Shown here: piece after piece, positions 9,270 through 20,948 of the stretch
How the letters are laid out: the number at the start of each line of letters is the position of its first letter
How positions within the stretch are numbered: position 1 is the stretch's first letter
NCBI RefSeq assembly: GCF_023898315.1
Contig: NC_064622.1
Span: forward strand, 182,114,178 to 182,178,177
Source: Schistocerca nitens
Taxonomy: Eukaryota; Arthropoda; Insecta; Orthoptera; Acrididae
Direction: 5' to 3'
DNA length: 64,000 bases
Translations under genes and position numbers: made by a program
The notes under the pieces: generated by a model
Told to the model about the DNA's origin: nothing
Database searches by the model: none
What the model saw: only the letters and a program-made list of their open reading frames with translations

Positions 9270-11035
9270 TGGTAGTTAGCGTCGTAAGTGCTTAAACAGC
9301 CACGATTCGTTTTGTTATATGTTGGCAGTTTTACCATTCCCAGTCAACGGACAAACATTATTAATTTTGTCAGGGAAGCCTATTCTGCTTATTTTAAAGT
9401 AAAAATTGGCGAACAAGATAAATCATGGGTCCCTCAAAAAGTCTGGAAGCAGTGTGTGGAGGGTTTGAGAATGTGGAGAAAATGAATAGGCGATAAACTT
9501 CCGTTTGGTATACCAAACTCAAAGACCACTCCAGTGATTGTTACTTTTGTATAGTAAAAACGTCAGAATATAACAAAAAATATATAAAATAGATTACCCT
9601 CCTTTAAAGTCAGCTATACCCCATGTGCCGCATTCAGCTGAAATTCCAGTGCCAGTGTTTCAAGAATTACCTCTTTGGAAATACAAGAAGATGCGTCGGG
9701 CGAAGATCGAAGTGACCGCAGCGACGAAGATTTTAAAGGTGACGATGATTCTGTTCGTAAAGGATTTAATCAGCATGAGTTAGATGACTTGGTACGGGAT
9801 TTGGGATTATCCAAAAAATCATCAGAACTTCTAGCATCAAGACTGCACCAAAAAAACTTGTTAGGAAAAGGAGCTAAAATCAACTACTTCCGATTGAGAG
9901 GAAGTGCATTTCTGCAGTTCTTTCGGAGTGCTGATGGGTTTGTGTATTGCCACAACATACCTGGTTTAATGAAGGATTTGGGAATTTCAGACTGTAACGC
10001 AACCGAATGGCGATTGTTTATAGATAGCTTAAAACGTAGCTTGATGTGTGTTCTCCTCCACAATGGAAATTTATACGGTTCAGTCCCAATAGGCCATTCA
10101 GTTTTCTTACATGAATAATACGAAGACATAAAGAAGGTCATTGACGTGTTGCAATATAACAATTATTTCTCAGCACAACCAACCACACAACACTCTTACA
10201 ATGGATCATCTGTGTTGACCTTAAAATGGTTTCTTTCCTTCTTGGCCAGCAAGGCGGATATACCAAGTATCCGTGTTTTCTGTGTATGTGGGACAGCAGA
10301 GCTCGTGAGAAGCATTGGGTGCAGTCAAAGTGGTCGCCAAGATCTGACCTGAAACCTGGTGATCCAAACACTGTAAATCATCCACTTGTCGACAGAAAAA
10401 AACATTATATATCCGCCTTTGCATATAAAACTTGGTCTCATGAAGCATTTTTTTAGAGCTCTCTCAACTGAAGGGGACTGTTTTAAGTATATCATTTCGG
10501 CACTTCCTAGCTTGTCATATGAGAAGATGAAGGCCGGTGTCTTTGATGGGCCACAGATTCGGAAACTTATTAAAGATGAACGTTTCATAGAAACAATGAC
10601 CAAACTTGAAAATAATGCTTGGTTGGAATTCAGAAGTATTGTCAAGGACTTTCTAGGAAATACATTAGCCCAGAATTACGTCGAAATTGTTCAACAACTC
10701 TTAGGGAGCTTTAAGCAGCTTGGCTGTAACGTGAGTATCAAACAGCATTTCTTAAATAGCCATCTTGCAAACTTTCCAGAAAATCTTGGTGCTCTTAGCG
10801 ATGGACAGGGTGAGCGATTCCACGAAGATTTGAAGGTCTTGGAAGCAAGGTATCAAGGTAGATGGAATATCGGTATGATGGCTGACTACTGTTGGAGCAT
10901 CAAGCGAGAATGTCCCCAGATGGGACATTGTAGGAAATGTTATAAGCGAAAATTTGTACCCTAATACCTTTGTTTTTATTATTTGTATAAACACAATGTA
11001 AGTTTGAATACTATAATAACCTTTGAATGAATAAA
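9270..11035 (+). pseudogene. Broken copy of a multicopy arthropod protein family
   Basis: Several frames read as one protein: an N-terminal cysteine-bearing part (KVWKQCVEGLRMWRK, then SSDCYFCIVKTSEYNKK, 9288-9590), an acidic linker and central part (9675-10118), a YPCFLCMWDSRAREKHW segment (10226-10350), then IIYPPLHIKLGLMKHFF and GERFHEDLKVLEARYQGRW (10386-10964) with a natural-looking C-terminus and AATAAA at 11030-11035. From memory, near-identical motifs recur many times in insect and mite genomes as uncharacterised proteins, suggesting a transposon-borne gene, but I cannot name the enzyme. There are at least one stop and two frame changes, one caused by extra sequence at about 10180-10201. 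Confidence 0.6.
10157..10201 (+). repeat. 45-bp exact direct repeat, copy 1
   Basis: Identical to 11287-11331. Its first half is coding sequence of the broken protein; its second half looks foreign to that reading frame, since removing it would rejoin a sensible protein sequence. Confidence 0.9.
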
Positions 11036-11700
11036 ATATTCTAATATTCTACTACTTTTGGTTAGTACCCACTTTATTTTCCTTTGTATGCCCAGTTTTA
11101 ATGACTTTTAGGGTAAAGAGAGAGTATCCTGTAGTTTAAAAACTTGACGTGATAGAGAAAAACTGCTAACAGTTTAGAATTCAGTGATTAAAAGTTAGTT
11201 AAGGACAAGTCACAGATCTAGAACAACAAATTGGCTGTTACCCAGTGTAATTAAATTGGAAACGGAGCAACGTGTATTTTACCTGCTAACAATTATTTCT
11301 CAGCACAACCAACCACACAACACTCTTACAAGCTTTTCGGTCTGTTTCAGATCACCCCGTACATTCTCTTTCCTTATACACGAGGACGTGCAGATAAGTA
11401 ACGTCTCGGAGTTGTTTCAGTGAAAATTCTAGACGTTCTTCCCAAAGTAAATAAATAAAACAAACCTTATTAACATTCTAAATCTTTACATAAAATCCGA
11501 ATTTGACGAGGCAAGCGTACCGAGAACTTTTTATGCACGGACTCCACGAAAAACTTCGTAGCCATATTCAACATCTTCATTCTTCACGTCTACCTTCTTC
11601 CATTACAGCGGTGTCTAACATGTCAGTGCTTGAGAAACAGCATGCTGTAATCCAGTTACAACTTCAAAGAGGTCGTCCACACATGGGGCATCCTCCCCTT
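11036..11700. other. Unassigned sequence with one weak coding-like patch
   Basis: The AT-rich downstream flank of the pseudogene contains repeat copy 2. From 11503 an 82-codon plus-strand frame reads AYRELFMHGLHEKLRSHI; this faintly resembles the Gag region of Ty3/gypsy-type elements, but no protease or RT follows, so I do not claim one. Confidence 0.35.
11287..11331 (+). repeat. 45-bp exact direct repeat, copy 2
   Basis: A perfect copy of 10157-10201, 1130 bases downstream and outside the protein pseudogene. The flanks do not match beyond the 45 bases. Confidence 0.9.
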
Positions 11701-12389
11701 CAGCAAGACAACACCAGACCACTGCCGGCCGGAGTGGTCGAGCGGTTCTAGGCGCTACAGTCTGGAACCGCGCGACCGCTACGGTCGCAGGTTCAAATCC
11801 TGACTCGGGCATGGATATGTGTGATGTCCTTAGGTTAGTTAGGTTTAAGTAGTTCTAAGTTCTAGGGGCTTATGACCTCAGAAGTTAAGTCCCATAGTGC
11901 TTAGAGCCATTTGAACCATGTTTTGAACCAGACCACGCATGAGCGCTGCGATATTCGCGACAATCCGAGCCTAGGCTTCACTGTCATCAAACATCCTCCT
12001 TACAGTTCCAAATTGGCCCCATCCGATTTTCATCTGCTTCCAAAACTCAAAGAGCACCGTCGACGACTTCACTTTGATAGTGATGAAGTGGTGTAAGTAG
12101 AGGTGAGGTTGCAGCTCTAACAAGAAAGTAAATCACTCTGCAGTGGCGGTATCAACGAACTGGTCTCTCTTTGCGAGAAATTTGACTGTCACCTGGGTGA
12201 CTACATTGAAAAATAAATGTCTAGATATGAAGAACAAAGATGTAGAATATTGCCTGAGTATGTTGAGAATTAAATATATAGACAAGGAGAATAAAGATGT
12301 AGAACTTGACAATATCCGTTGTATTTATTAGGCTTCAAGTGTTTCCACATAAAAAAATTGGCGGCTATACTTTTCAGCGCACTCTCGTA
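11700..12389 (+). pseudogene. Mariner transposase C-terminal remnant, split by a SINE
   Basis: QQDNTRPL (11701-11724), which carries the second catalytic aspartate, is cut by a SINE. It resumes after it with VIKHPPYSSKLAPSDFHLLP and KLKEHRRRLHFDSDE, the classic mariner third-aspartate region, and then GDYIEK-like residues at about 12195-12212. A right terminal repeat is visible at about 12345-12389 (ttggcggctatacttttcag, then gcgcactctcgta). The 5' half and left end are gone. Short duplications of an aaagatgtagaa motif (12236, 12292) sit before the right end. Confidence 0.8.
11723..11926 (+). mobile_element. SINE, family A, inside mariner
   Basis: A full-length copy with head gccggccggagtggtcgagc, B-box ggttcaaatcc and the common tail. 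Target duplication accagaccac occurs exactly at 11713-11722 and 11927-11936. The insertion splits the mariner DDE domain, so it post-dates that element. Confidence 0.95.
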
Positions 12390-12986
12390 TAATTTTAAAC
12401 AAAAGTTGAATACCCAACAATTTGACGTTTTATTTTTTTCCTCATAGTCAGTTTTAAAAGAAAGAAGGAAAGTTGTACTTATGGCTTATTGACTTATGAT
12501 TAATACGCTACTTCGGTAACGTCAGAAACTTTGTATTCCTACCCGTCCGTAGATTAAAACTATACGAAATCCTGTCGTGGAAGCTACTATCCTCGCGGAT
12601 CCGGCAGTTGGAGAGATCTCTCTCATACCTTACATGCCAGTGATCCCAAGTAATTTTTAATAAAGATTTCGTTTGAATTAAAAATAAACAGTGCTTAAAG
12701 TCAGAGTGGGGGAGGGAGGGGAGGAAGGTGATATGGCCTGGACAGGTGGAGGAAATGGACGTAGACAGGAGGAAACGGACTGATGGGGAACGAGGAGATG
12801 GACAGAGATAGACGGAAGAAGATGATGTACAGAGAGAGAGGGGGGTAACAGGTGATGGACGGAGTGAGAGGAAGGAAGGTAAGAAGCACAGAGGGGGGGG
12901 CATGGATATGTAGAGGGCGGAAAAGGAGATTAGTATGTGTATCCAATTCGCATATATATTTACAATTGCAAAGGATTGCGGGTTTC
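12390..12986. other. Unassigned, with a purine-rich tract 12700-12912
   Basis: The first half has no gene. About 12700-12912 is strongly purine-biased (gggggagggaggggaggaag and related), with recurring gatggac/ggaggaaa words. It resembles degenerate minisatellite DNA and produces the long serine/proline-rich antisense frames, which I regard as artefacts. Confidence 0.6.
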
Positions 12987-13183
12987 ACCGGCCAGAGTGG
13001 CCGAGCGGTTCTAGGCGCTACAGTCTGGAACTGCGCGACCGCTATAGTCGCAGGTTCGAATCCTGCCTAGGGCATGGATGTGTGTGATGTCCTTAGGTTA
13101 GTTAGGTTGAAATAGTTCTAAGTTCTAGGGGACTGATGACCTCAGAAGTTAAGTCCCATAGTGCTCAGAGCCATTTTAACCAT
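12987..13183 (+). mobile_element. SINE, family A
   Basis: The head gccagagtggccgagcggtt, B-box ggttcgaatcc and usual body are all present; the tail is gagccattttaaccat. Flanks gattgcgggttt (before) and ggttgccgggttc (after) form an imperfect target duplication. Confidence 0.93.
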
Positions 13184-13656
13184 TTGATTTTTGGTTGCCG
13201 GGTTCGCTAGTAGTAATATAAAACTGACTCTTCAAATTCATCTTAATTCTTGCACGAGTTACTAACAAATTGGCGGTGTGGCATTTGATATTCGCGTGAA
13301 GTGACTGACCCAGACCCGTGGTACTCAATTTAAAACATACTAGATACAATAAACAGGGGATACTGACGGTTTAATAAGTGATAACATTGCAAATTCATGT
13401 TCACTCCCAAGCGAAATTAACAGATTATTTATTGGCAAGCTGTATCTACTTTTCGAAGCGTTACTTTGAAGCAGATCCTGAAGCATTTCACCAGAACGAC
13501 AAATCGCTTAACCTTTCTAAGCTTTTTGGGAGCAAGTCAGTTTCTGGCAATTATTGGACACATTCATATTACAGTTACCGGTAAAGATGCAAGCATAATT
13601 CGTAAAGGGACGTAAAAGCAACAAGAAAAAAATGAAAACATATGTGTCAATTTCAA

Positions 13657-13659
<3 letters not shown>
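13184..13659. other. Unassigned sequence
   Basis: AT-rich with no recognised gene; short open frames (for example 13378-13584) look like chance. Confidence 0.4.

Positions 13660-13726
<67 letters not shown>
13660..13726. repeat. (TA)n microsatellite, 67 bp
   Basis: Uninterrupted alternating T and A between 13660 and 13726. Confidence 0.99.
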
Positions 13727-13729
<3 letters not shown>

Positions 13730-13759
13730 CGTGATATAACCGTGACTCATCCCCCGCAG

Positions 13760-13996
13760 CCCAAGGGAGGTGGCGCAGTGGTTAGCACACTGGACTAGCA
13801 TTCGGGAGGACAACGGTTCAGTCCCGCATCCGGCGATCCTGATTTATGTTCTCCGTAATTTCCCTAAATTGCTTCAGGAAAATGCCGGTATGGTTCCTTT
13901 GGAAGGGCACGGACGACTTCCTTCCTCATCCTTCCCAAATCCGATGAGACCAATGACATAGCACTTTGGTCTCCTCCGCCAAATCAACCCAACCCA
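13760..13996 (+). mobile_element. SINE, family B
   Basis: A-box-like ggcgcagtggttagcac and B-box-like ggttcagtccc, then the ccttcctcatccttccc block shared with 7485-7743, ending caacccaacccaa. The flanks actcatcccccgcag (13745-13759) and actcatcgcttgcag (13997-14011) match at 12 of 15 positions, an aged target duplication that fixes both ends. Confidence 0.9.
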
Positions 13997-14011
13997 ACTC
14001 ATCGCTTGCAG

Positions 14012-15419
14012 AAAAATTCATGGTGCAACTGTTTTTATAGCAGTAATTACTAAACGTAGGGAGATGAGTTGTGCGTTGTGTTACGTGGTGTAGCTCAGCA
14101 TGATGTTTCATCGACAGCATTAAGATGACCTTCCTTGACTGGTTCGGTCGCCCCTTTGCAAATGACCTTAGGAATGACTAACGGGTTGGTGAAAAAGAGC
14201 CCTTAATGTTCACTTATGTTGTTTATGATCGTCGCTGGCATATATTCTCTCGAATACAGCTACATAGCTAGAGTGAGCTTTCGGAGTATTGACATAACAC
14301 GTCTCGTTGATGTAGGTGAGGCAGTTGTGTCTGCAATTGTAGACAAACGTCTAGAGCAGTCGTTGTTGTGGGAAGATAGTGCGGTAGTTCCTTTAATCTG
14401 GAGTTCCAGTCCTTCACAGTCTATGACTTCTTGGGCGCCTGAAAGAAGTACCATACAAGGAATAACATACTGGCTGGTTTCTGGTAAAACGAAAAATCCC
14501 AATGACTACATTCTGTCATTGATAGTTGTTCTCACAACTCACACTACTGTTGGATAGAAGTATTTTCCATTTGCAACTTTCATCACAAAGTCTTTTGAAT
14601 CTCAGAAAGTAATATTCTCCTGTTGGCGACGAAAAGCATCCGGCATCACAGAAAATGACTTCTCATTATCGGATATTGGCTGGAGAGGTTGACCGTTTGC
14701 GATGATGTAGATGTGATTTCCAGACACCTTGGTAACTGTCGTCCACGAAGGATTAACATTTGTATGGACCTCACCTTTATAGGTGGTCGCCTCTCCTTTT
14801 TATGACCTCTTTATGGCCTCTTTATGGCGGAACTTCTTTATGGCGGCGAGGAACCACTGCGGCGCGTTGGAGGACGATCTGGCGCAAGATATGGCGGTAG
14901 GATTCGTTTTGCACGCCAAATGAAGTCAGCTGCAGTTAACTGGAGTGCATAAAACTGTCCTAGAGTTTGATGTCGTGCGGCGTAGCGATCTTTGAACATT
15001 CCTTTCCATACTGCGCCGTACCACGTATTAATGGTGCCCTAATCGTAACGTACTGGTGTGTTAACCTCCACTGCGCAATGGTCCATTTTTCCGCCCAGAA
15101 TTCGAATTAAAGAGGAAGCAGATTGTTTCCACCGTTCATGGCGCACATATTTGAAAGTGCGAGCATCCGGATGGCGGCCAATACGGCACAGGGTGTGAGC
15201 AGACGCTCAAAAAAGCTACAATGCCCCTTGAAAATGCTCTCCGCAAATGGGAACGAAACGTTGGGTTTTAATCTGATCTATTCGACCTCGCCTTAATAGC
15301 CCGTAAAATGTACTAATTGTCACATTTCCGGCGGTGAAGGCTTACATTTTACGAAGCTACTGAAGTTACTCAATACAGCCAAGCCTTTCAGTCCAGATTA
15401 TCCGCCACTTGGGTTTCTT
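14012..15419. other. Unassigned sequence
   Basis: No gene is recognised. A 113-codon frame at 14216-14557 (+) matches nothing I know. A small tandem cluster ctctttatggc / cttctttatggcgg lies at about 14797-14845. About 14830-15300 is richer in GC and CpG than the flanks but holds no long frame. Confidence 0.4.
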
Positions 15420-15790
15420 TCGGAGTTGTTATTGTTGTCGACAGTGCGAAGACCGGTTTGATGCAGCTCTCCATGTGATTCTATTCTGTGCAAGCCTCTT
15501 GATCTTAGAGTAACAACTAAAGTCTACATCCTTCTGAATCTGCTTATTGTATTCATCTCTCGGTTTCCCTCTATGATTTTCGCCCACGCGCTTTCCTCCA
15601 ATGCTAAACTGGTGATCCCTTGACGTCTCATAACGTATCCTATCAACCGATCCCTTCCTACATTCAAGTTGTGCCACAAATTTCTCGTCTCCCCAGTATT
15701 TTTCAGTACTCTCTTTATGTGATCTACCCGTCGAATCTTCAGCATTCTTCGGAGTATGCTGATGAAATAGCTTCAGCTTTAACAATCATG
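15420..15790 (-). pseudogene. LINE 3' end, extreme C-terminus of the pol ORF
   Basis: The minus strand reads RNLWHNLNVGRDRLIGYVMR and KIIEGNREMNTISRFRRM (15524-15745), which resembles the terminal R-LIGH-xRH ... IIEG motif at the end of many LINE pol proteins. The downstream sequence to 15420 (accggtttgatgcagctctc on plus) is like LINE 3' UTRs I remember from locusts. Everything upstream is absent: a typical 5'-truncated insertion. Confidence 0.55.
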
Positions 15791-17269
15791 AGCTTCCGCT
15801 CCCCGTGAGTACTAAGAGAAGTCACACGATAAATTAAATTTAGAAATTGTTTCTTCAAAAAAATACGAAAGGACTATAATTACAAAAAACTTAAATGTGA
15901 GCTATCGCTTGTGCCTCATTTGTAGTATTGCTGTGCGACATCTATCCTTACGCAGGGCAATCAAATCATTCAATGAAGGGCATGTCGTTCTGTATCACTG
16001 CGAAATATGGAACAGACTGTCACAGATATAATAAGCGAGCTGGGATGGCAATCAGCAATCATTAAACAAATGCATTTATTGTGACGACGAGATCTTTTCA
16101 CAAAATGTCCGTCACCAACATGCTCCTCTGGATGGGAAAATATTTTGTTGTCTTCCACCTAAATAACGAGGAACGATTCTCATGATAAAATAGGAGAAAA
16201 CAGATCTCGCACCGATACCATTAAGTGTTCTTTCTTTCTCATGTACTATTTGAGAGAGGCATAGTTTCAACCAGTTTTATGAACCCTCTACCAAGCATTC
16301 AAATGCGAACTGCAGGGCAGTTGTACAGATATAGACAGAGATGGTAAACATTTTGTTAACATCCAACTAGATCTCATAAACTATCAGCCTTGTGTAAAGC
16401 CCAGTAATTAGCTATTAATGTAGAGAAATTTCACGAAAAGTGAAAGATTTTAGTTCCCTTAAGTAAAGACCAATGAGTCACATCTATAGTCTGTAATACA
16501 ACACAAATATTTGGAGTATCAATACATAGAGATATGAAGTGAACTGTCCACACAGACTCATTTGCATGTAAATCAAATGGCGAGCTTCTATTGTTTCTCC
16601 ATCAACGGTTCGAATGCGGTTCTTTGCAAAATATCTTTATAAGTTATTAATATCCACTATGCTCCCGCTTTTGACGTTTTTATCGTTTTTTTAGGTTTCT
16701 GGTGATCTTAGACCCCTTTTTTATTTACGAGTGTTCGCACATTTGCGGCTACCGTTCTAGGTAAACAATTAATTTTTAGAGCTGTGCTTATGCCTTCGCA
16801 AGGGGAATCACTTATTTCCCCGAAACACCAGTTTCAATGCCCACTTTCGTCGTATTTCTCTGTACCATAAGAGGCGGAATCAGACCGTAAGCAGCATCAC
16901 TGTCATTCTGCACCCAGGCACCTACGCCACTATCGCCTACATCCGAACGGCCAGGTATGTTTGCTAACATTTCATAGAATTCAGAGGTGTTGACAACTTC
17001 ACAAACTCGACCGGTGGAATCACAAATAACATGTTATACTGTTTTCTATGACTTCATAATCGTTAGTTGAGTAATTTCATGCCAATAAGATGCAACCATA
17101 AAAATGGCAGCTTTGATACAGTAGTTATCGATTTCAGGGTTACAGAGGAACGGAAAAAATATGAACTCCAGATACTCAAAACCAAGTTGAAAGGTTTCTT
17201 TGTTGCACACTCCGTTTATGCCATAGGGGTAGTCCTCGCAGTGACTGAGAACTTTCCTACGTAATTTCT
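15791..17269. other. Unassigned sequence
   Basis: AT-rich without a recognisable gene, SINE or transposon end. The plus frame at 17067-17264 has no known motif. Confidence 0.4.
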
Positions 17270-17480
17270 TATCATCCTCTGTTCCATGAATTGGGCTACC
17301 TTTAAAGGTTGTTCTTCAGCCCATCTCATTTTGGTCTTACCGGGATTTATTCCTCCTCTCGGACCTTACCTCCACAGTTATCTCATCAGTCTTTCCTCTG
17401 GCATTCAGGTCACGTGTTCTTTCCATCCGGTTCACGTTTCTCTATTTTGTTTTCTATCCCTTCTACATAACTCAGATATG
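17270..17480 (-). pseudogene. Possible LINE C-terminal fragment
   Basis: The minus strand across 17290-17450 can be read as WKEHVT-MPEERLMR followed by GPRGGINPGKTKMRWAEEQ. This is the W-H-xRM ... GRP-xRW pattern of RTE-like LINE C-termini, with several stops. It is a short fragment and weak evidence. Confidence 0.35.
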
Positions 17481-17535
17481 TTAGGGACAGTTCTATAAGG
17501 ATTTTATTTTCCTTTCTAAAATCGTTCTTTAAGGG

Positions 17536-17585
17536 TCCTTAAGGTAATGTGTTATTTAACTCCTTAAGGTAATGTGTTATTTAAC
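17536..17585 (+). repeat. Exact 25-bp tandem duplication
   Basis: Positions 17536-17560 and 17561-17585 are identical (unit starts tccttaaggtaatgtg). Confidence 0.98.
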
Positions 17586-17640
17586 CCTGTACACTATATT
17601 TTCTTGTTTTATTAATTACTTAACTCTTTGTTTATAATTT

Positions 17641-17745
17641 TTCTAATCAGCATTCTGTATACTGTGCTGGACTGACTAGTTCCGTGACCAAGTATGTTCT
17701 GCCCGTTTGGATCCACGGAACATGATAAACAAGTAAATACAATAA
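17641..17745 (+). mobile_element. Probable LINE 3' tail
   Basis: The sequence gtgctggactgactagttcc, then gatccacggaac, then an A-rich end with ataaacaagtaaatacaata, resembles the 3' ends of LINEs I remember from locust genomes. There is no coding part. Confidence 0.35.
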
Positions 17746-17759
17746 ATGTACCCGGGAGA

Positions 17760-19310
17760 TCAGTCATAAGCTGCGAAACTAAATTAAAGTGTCACTTTTC
17801 CGCAACCCCGTAATTGCCCCCCATTGTAACGTACAAGTTTGAGCTCTGGCTCGAAGATGCCTACAGCCTTCCTCTGCAATGGTGCAAGGTGGCGTACTCC
17901 GACGTCACACTCGTTCTCGGCGACACCTCGAACAGCAACATATGGACACACCCGAAAAAAGGCCGGAACTCGGAGTTTCATGAGGTGTAGGGTGGGTTAA
18001 CGATGTCACATTCACGCCGAATTTCATTATAATTCTCCCGAACGCCACCTTGGACATGTCACACGGTAGAAAGGCCGTCTCAGCCCCTCTTACCCACATT
18101 TCATCCCTTCTTTTAACCCTCTGCGACGGAGATCAGAACCGCGACGCCCACCGTTTAAATCACACGGATTCCCAATGGGTAACTGGAATAAAGGGTATCG
18201 ATGAAATCACTCCTTCCCTTGGGCGTTGATTCTCATACATTTCTGGGTCGAAAACGTCGATCTGCAGTGCAATGAACGAATGGACGATGTTCTTAATTAC
18301 TTTTGAAAGTGCTGAAACCCTTCGGACAATTAAACCCTTTCTAAGCCATCATGAGTCTGCAGCCTCATTGAACATGACATAGACCCTTTGGAGAGTAGAG
18401 CGACCGCAACTTTTGCCCTGGTGTATAGGGTGGAAACAGTAGGTACCGCTCTAAACCATTCAGCGAAAGCAGCTAAGGGCATTCATACTTTTACATCTCT
18501 CCTGTGGCGCAATTACGGAGGAGTGGAGCGGTGTCGGGGGGAGGGGAGTGGTTTACGACATAAAAACACGCGTAACGCCCGGTGCAATCCGAGCATCTTT
18601 GCTGGGTACTTTAATACGTTCTTGTACAGAGAAAGAGATTCATTGACTTCTAGATGCCAGTGTGACAGGAAACCGTTCGACACACTTCATGTCAGAGGCG
18701 CTACTTGGCTAAACTAGCAAGTGCTGGCTGCTTGCAAAATACGTATAAGGGGATGTCGAAAGTGCTGCCTACATCATCCGCCCCTAGGAATTAGCAAATA
18801 GCTCACTTTGTACAGGAACATTTTTAAAGTTCCCAGCAAAGGTGCGTGGGTAGCAACGGGGGTGTTGTCGGACTAGGAGGTGGGGGGGGGGAGGGGTTAG
18901 TAGTAGATCAAGGGAGCACAACCCCAATTTTGATATCAAATTAATATCAAACTGATATGCAAATTGATTAAATTGATCAATTAATTACCGCTCAACCATC
19001 CCACCCCCACCCTCCATTTCAGGATGACGTCATCTGTTTTCCTTAGCTGGCATGTGGGTCCCCTCCCCCTACCACCCCCTCCACCTCCTACCCTACTGGC
19101 GCGAATTTTGAATTTTTTCGGAAATTTCTTTATCCCAGGGCTCCATTGACTTCCCACCCCACCCTGAACCAGGGAACAGGCGTGAAGTTAAAAATGTACC
19201 CCGAAAAGAAAGCCCAAGTGCACCGCCTCCCTCCCCACAACACATGGAAACTGTCCAGTTGCAGGAAAGTAACGTTAGGTTACTGTACTTCATTTATTTT
19301 GGCTGCCAAA
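17760..19310. other. GC-rich block of unknown origin
   Basis: About 17770-18720 is markedly richer in GC and CpG than its neighbours and has a 109-codon plus frame (18388-18717) without known motifs. It is followed by G/C-rich low-complexity patches (about 18866-18896, 19060-19090) and an AT patch with repeated tgatatcaaa/attgat words (18935-18990). It could be an old DNA transposon, a Helitron-like unit or a CpG island; no ends were found. Confidence 0.35.
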
Positions 19311-19319
19311 GTGATGTAG

Positions 19320-20516
19320 AGATCGAACTTACAAGTTCGTGGCGCCCTCCATCGGTAATTCTGGAATTCAATATGGTTTTGGGCCACCCTTTGCCTTCAT
19401 GACAGCTTCCAATCTCCCAAGCATGTCTTCAATCAGGTGCTGGAAAGTTTCTTGGGGACTGGCATCCCATTCGTCATGGGGAGTGCTGCACTGAGGAGAG
19501 GTATAGATGTCGGTCAGTGAGGCCTGGCAAGACGTCGACGTTCCAAAACATCCCAATAGGATCCAGATCAGGACTCTGTGCAGGCCAGCCCATCACTGGA
19601 ATGTTATTGTCGTGTAACTACTCCGCCACAGGCCGTGCATTATGAACAGGTGCTCGATCGTGTTGAAAGATGCAATCGCCATACCCAATTTGTTCTTCAA
19701 CAGGGGGAAGCAAGAAGGTGCTTCAAACATCAATGTAGGCCTGTGCTGCGATAGTGCCACGCAAAACAACAAGGGGTGCAAGCCCCCCCTACCCCCCCCC
19801 CCCCCCCATGAAAAACACGACCACACCACAACACCGTCTCCGAATTTTATTGTTGGCGCTACACACGCTGGCAAGTGACATTCACCTGAGATTCGTCATA
19901 CCCACACCCTGCCATCGGATCGCCACACTATTTAACGTGATTCGTCACTCCATACAACGTATTTCCACTGTTCAGTCGTCCAATGTTTACCCTCCTTACA
20001 CCAAGCGAGGCGTCGTTTGGCATTTACCAGCGTGATATGTGGCTTATGAGCAGCCGCTCGAACATGAAATCCAAGTCTTCTCACCTCCCGCCTGTCATAG
20101 TACTTGCGGTGGACCCTGATGCCATCTGGAATTCCTGTCTGATGGTCCGGATAGATGTCTGCGTATTACACATTATGACCCTCTTCAACTGTCGGCGGTC
20201 TTTGCCAGTCAACAAAAGAGGTCGGCCTGTATCCTTTTGTGCAGTACCTGCCCCTTCACGTTTCCACTTCACTATCACATCGGAAACAGTAGACCTAGGG
20301 ATGTTTAGGAGTGTGGAAATCTCGCGACACTAGTGACACCCAATCACCTGACGACGTTCGAAGCCCGTGAGTTCCGCCTAGCGACCCATTCTGCTCTCTC
20401 TATTGAGGTCGCTGATTCGCTGATATGGAGTACCTGGCAGTAGGTGGAAGCACAATGCACGAAATACTGAAAATGTATGTGTTTGGAGGTGTCTGGATAC
20501 TTTTGATCACATAGTG
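19320..20516 (-). mobile_element. Tc1-like transposon, degenerate, right end intact
   Basis: Its terminus reads cactatgtgatcaaaagtat on the minus strand from 20516, with TA at 20517-20518. It matches the plus-strand element at 25230-26434 along its length. Minus frames include KWKREGAGTAQKDTGRPLLL and QLKRVIMCNTQTSIRTIRQE (HTH and linker, 20081-20278), then GDGVVVWSCFSW (19593-19874). The far inverted repeat is missing: homology stops near 19320 just before it should appear. A 16-C run (19792-19807) lies inside the catalytic domain. Confidence 0.85.
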
Positions 20517-20518
20517 TA

Positions 20519-20913
20519 CTGTCTCCAGTCTGCAGAAATCAGTACAGACAGATAAATGGCTTGAAGAGGACATTGCTTGTAACCTGTAAAATGTATATTA
20601 CGTAAAGAACACCCCCCCCCCCCTGTAACAACAACGAAATTCCAGAGAACTCTCCAGATCGCTTTTTCAAACATCTGCTGCTTGGAGAACAGGCAGACGT
20701 CTCCATCGCCTCTGCTGGCCACAACCCCAACCGCATCTGAGAGCAGAGTCTTCGCCAGCTGTAGCAGGAGCACTCTCCAGGACAGGGAACGTGGCTGTAT
20801 GTTCAATTCGGCGGTTCTTCACTAACAAAAAGGAATATTTAGTGGCACAGCCACCTATACGACACACCCTCCTTGTTCGGATGCAGAGTTTCCTCGAGTG
20901 CTGTCCCGCCCTA

Positions 20914-20948
<35 letters not shown>

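Noticed and set aside
11503..11751. Gag-like protein of an LTR element
   Set aside because: Only a faint resemblance over about 40 residues, with no LTRs, protease or RT, and the frame ends inside a SINE.
12508..12988. Long serine/proline-rich minus frames
   Set aside because: Translation of a purine-rich low-complexity tract.
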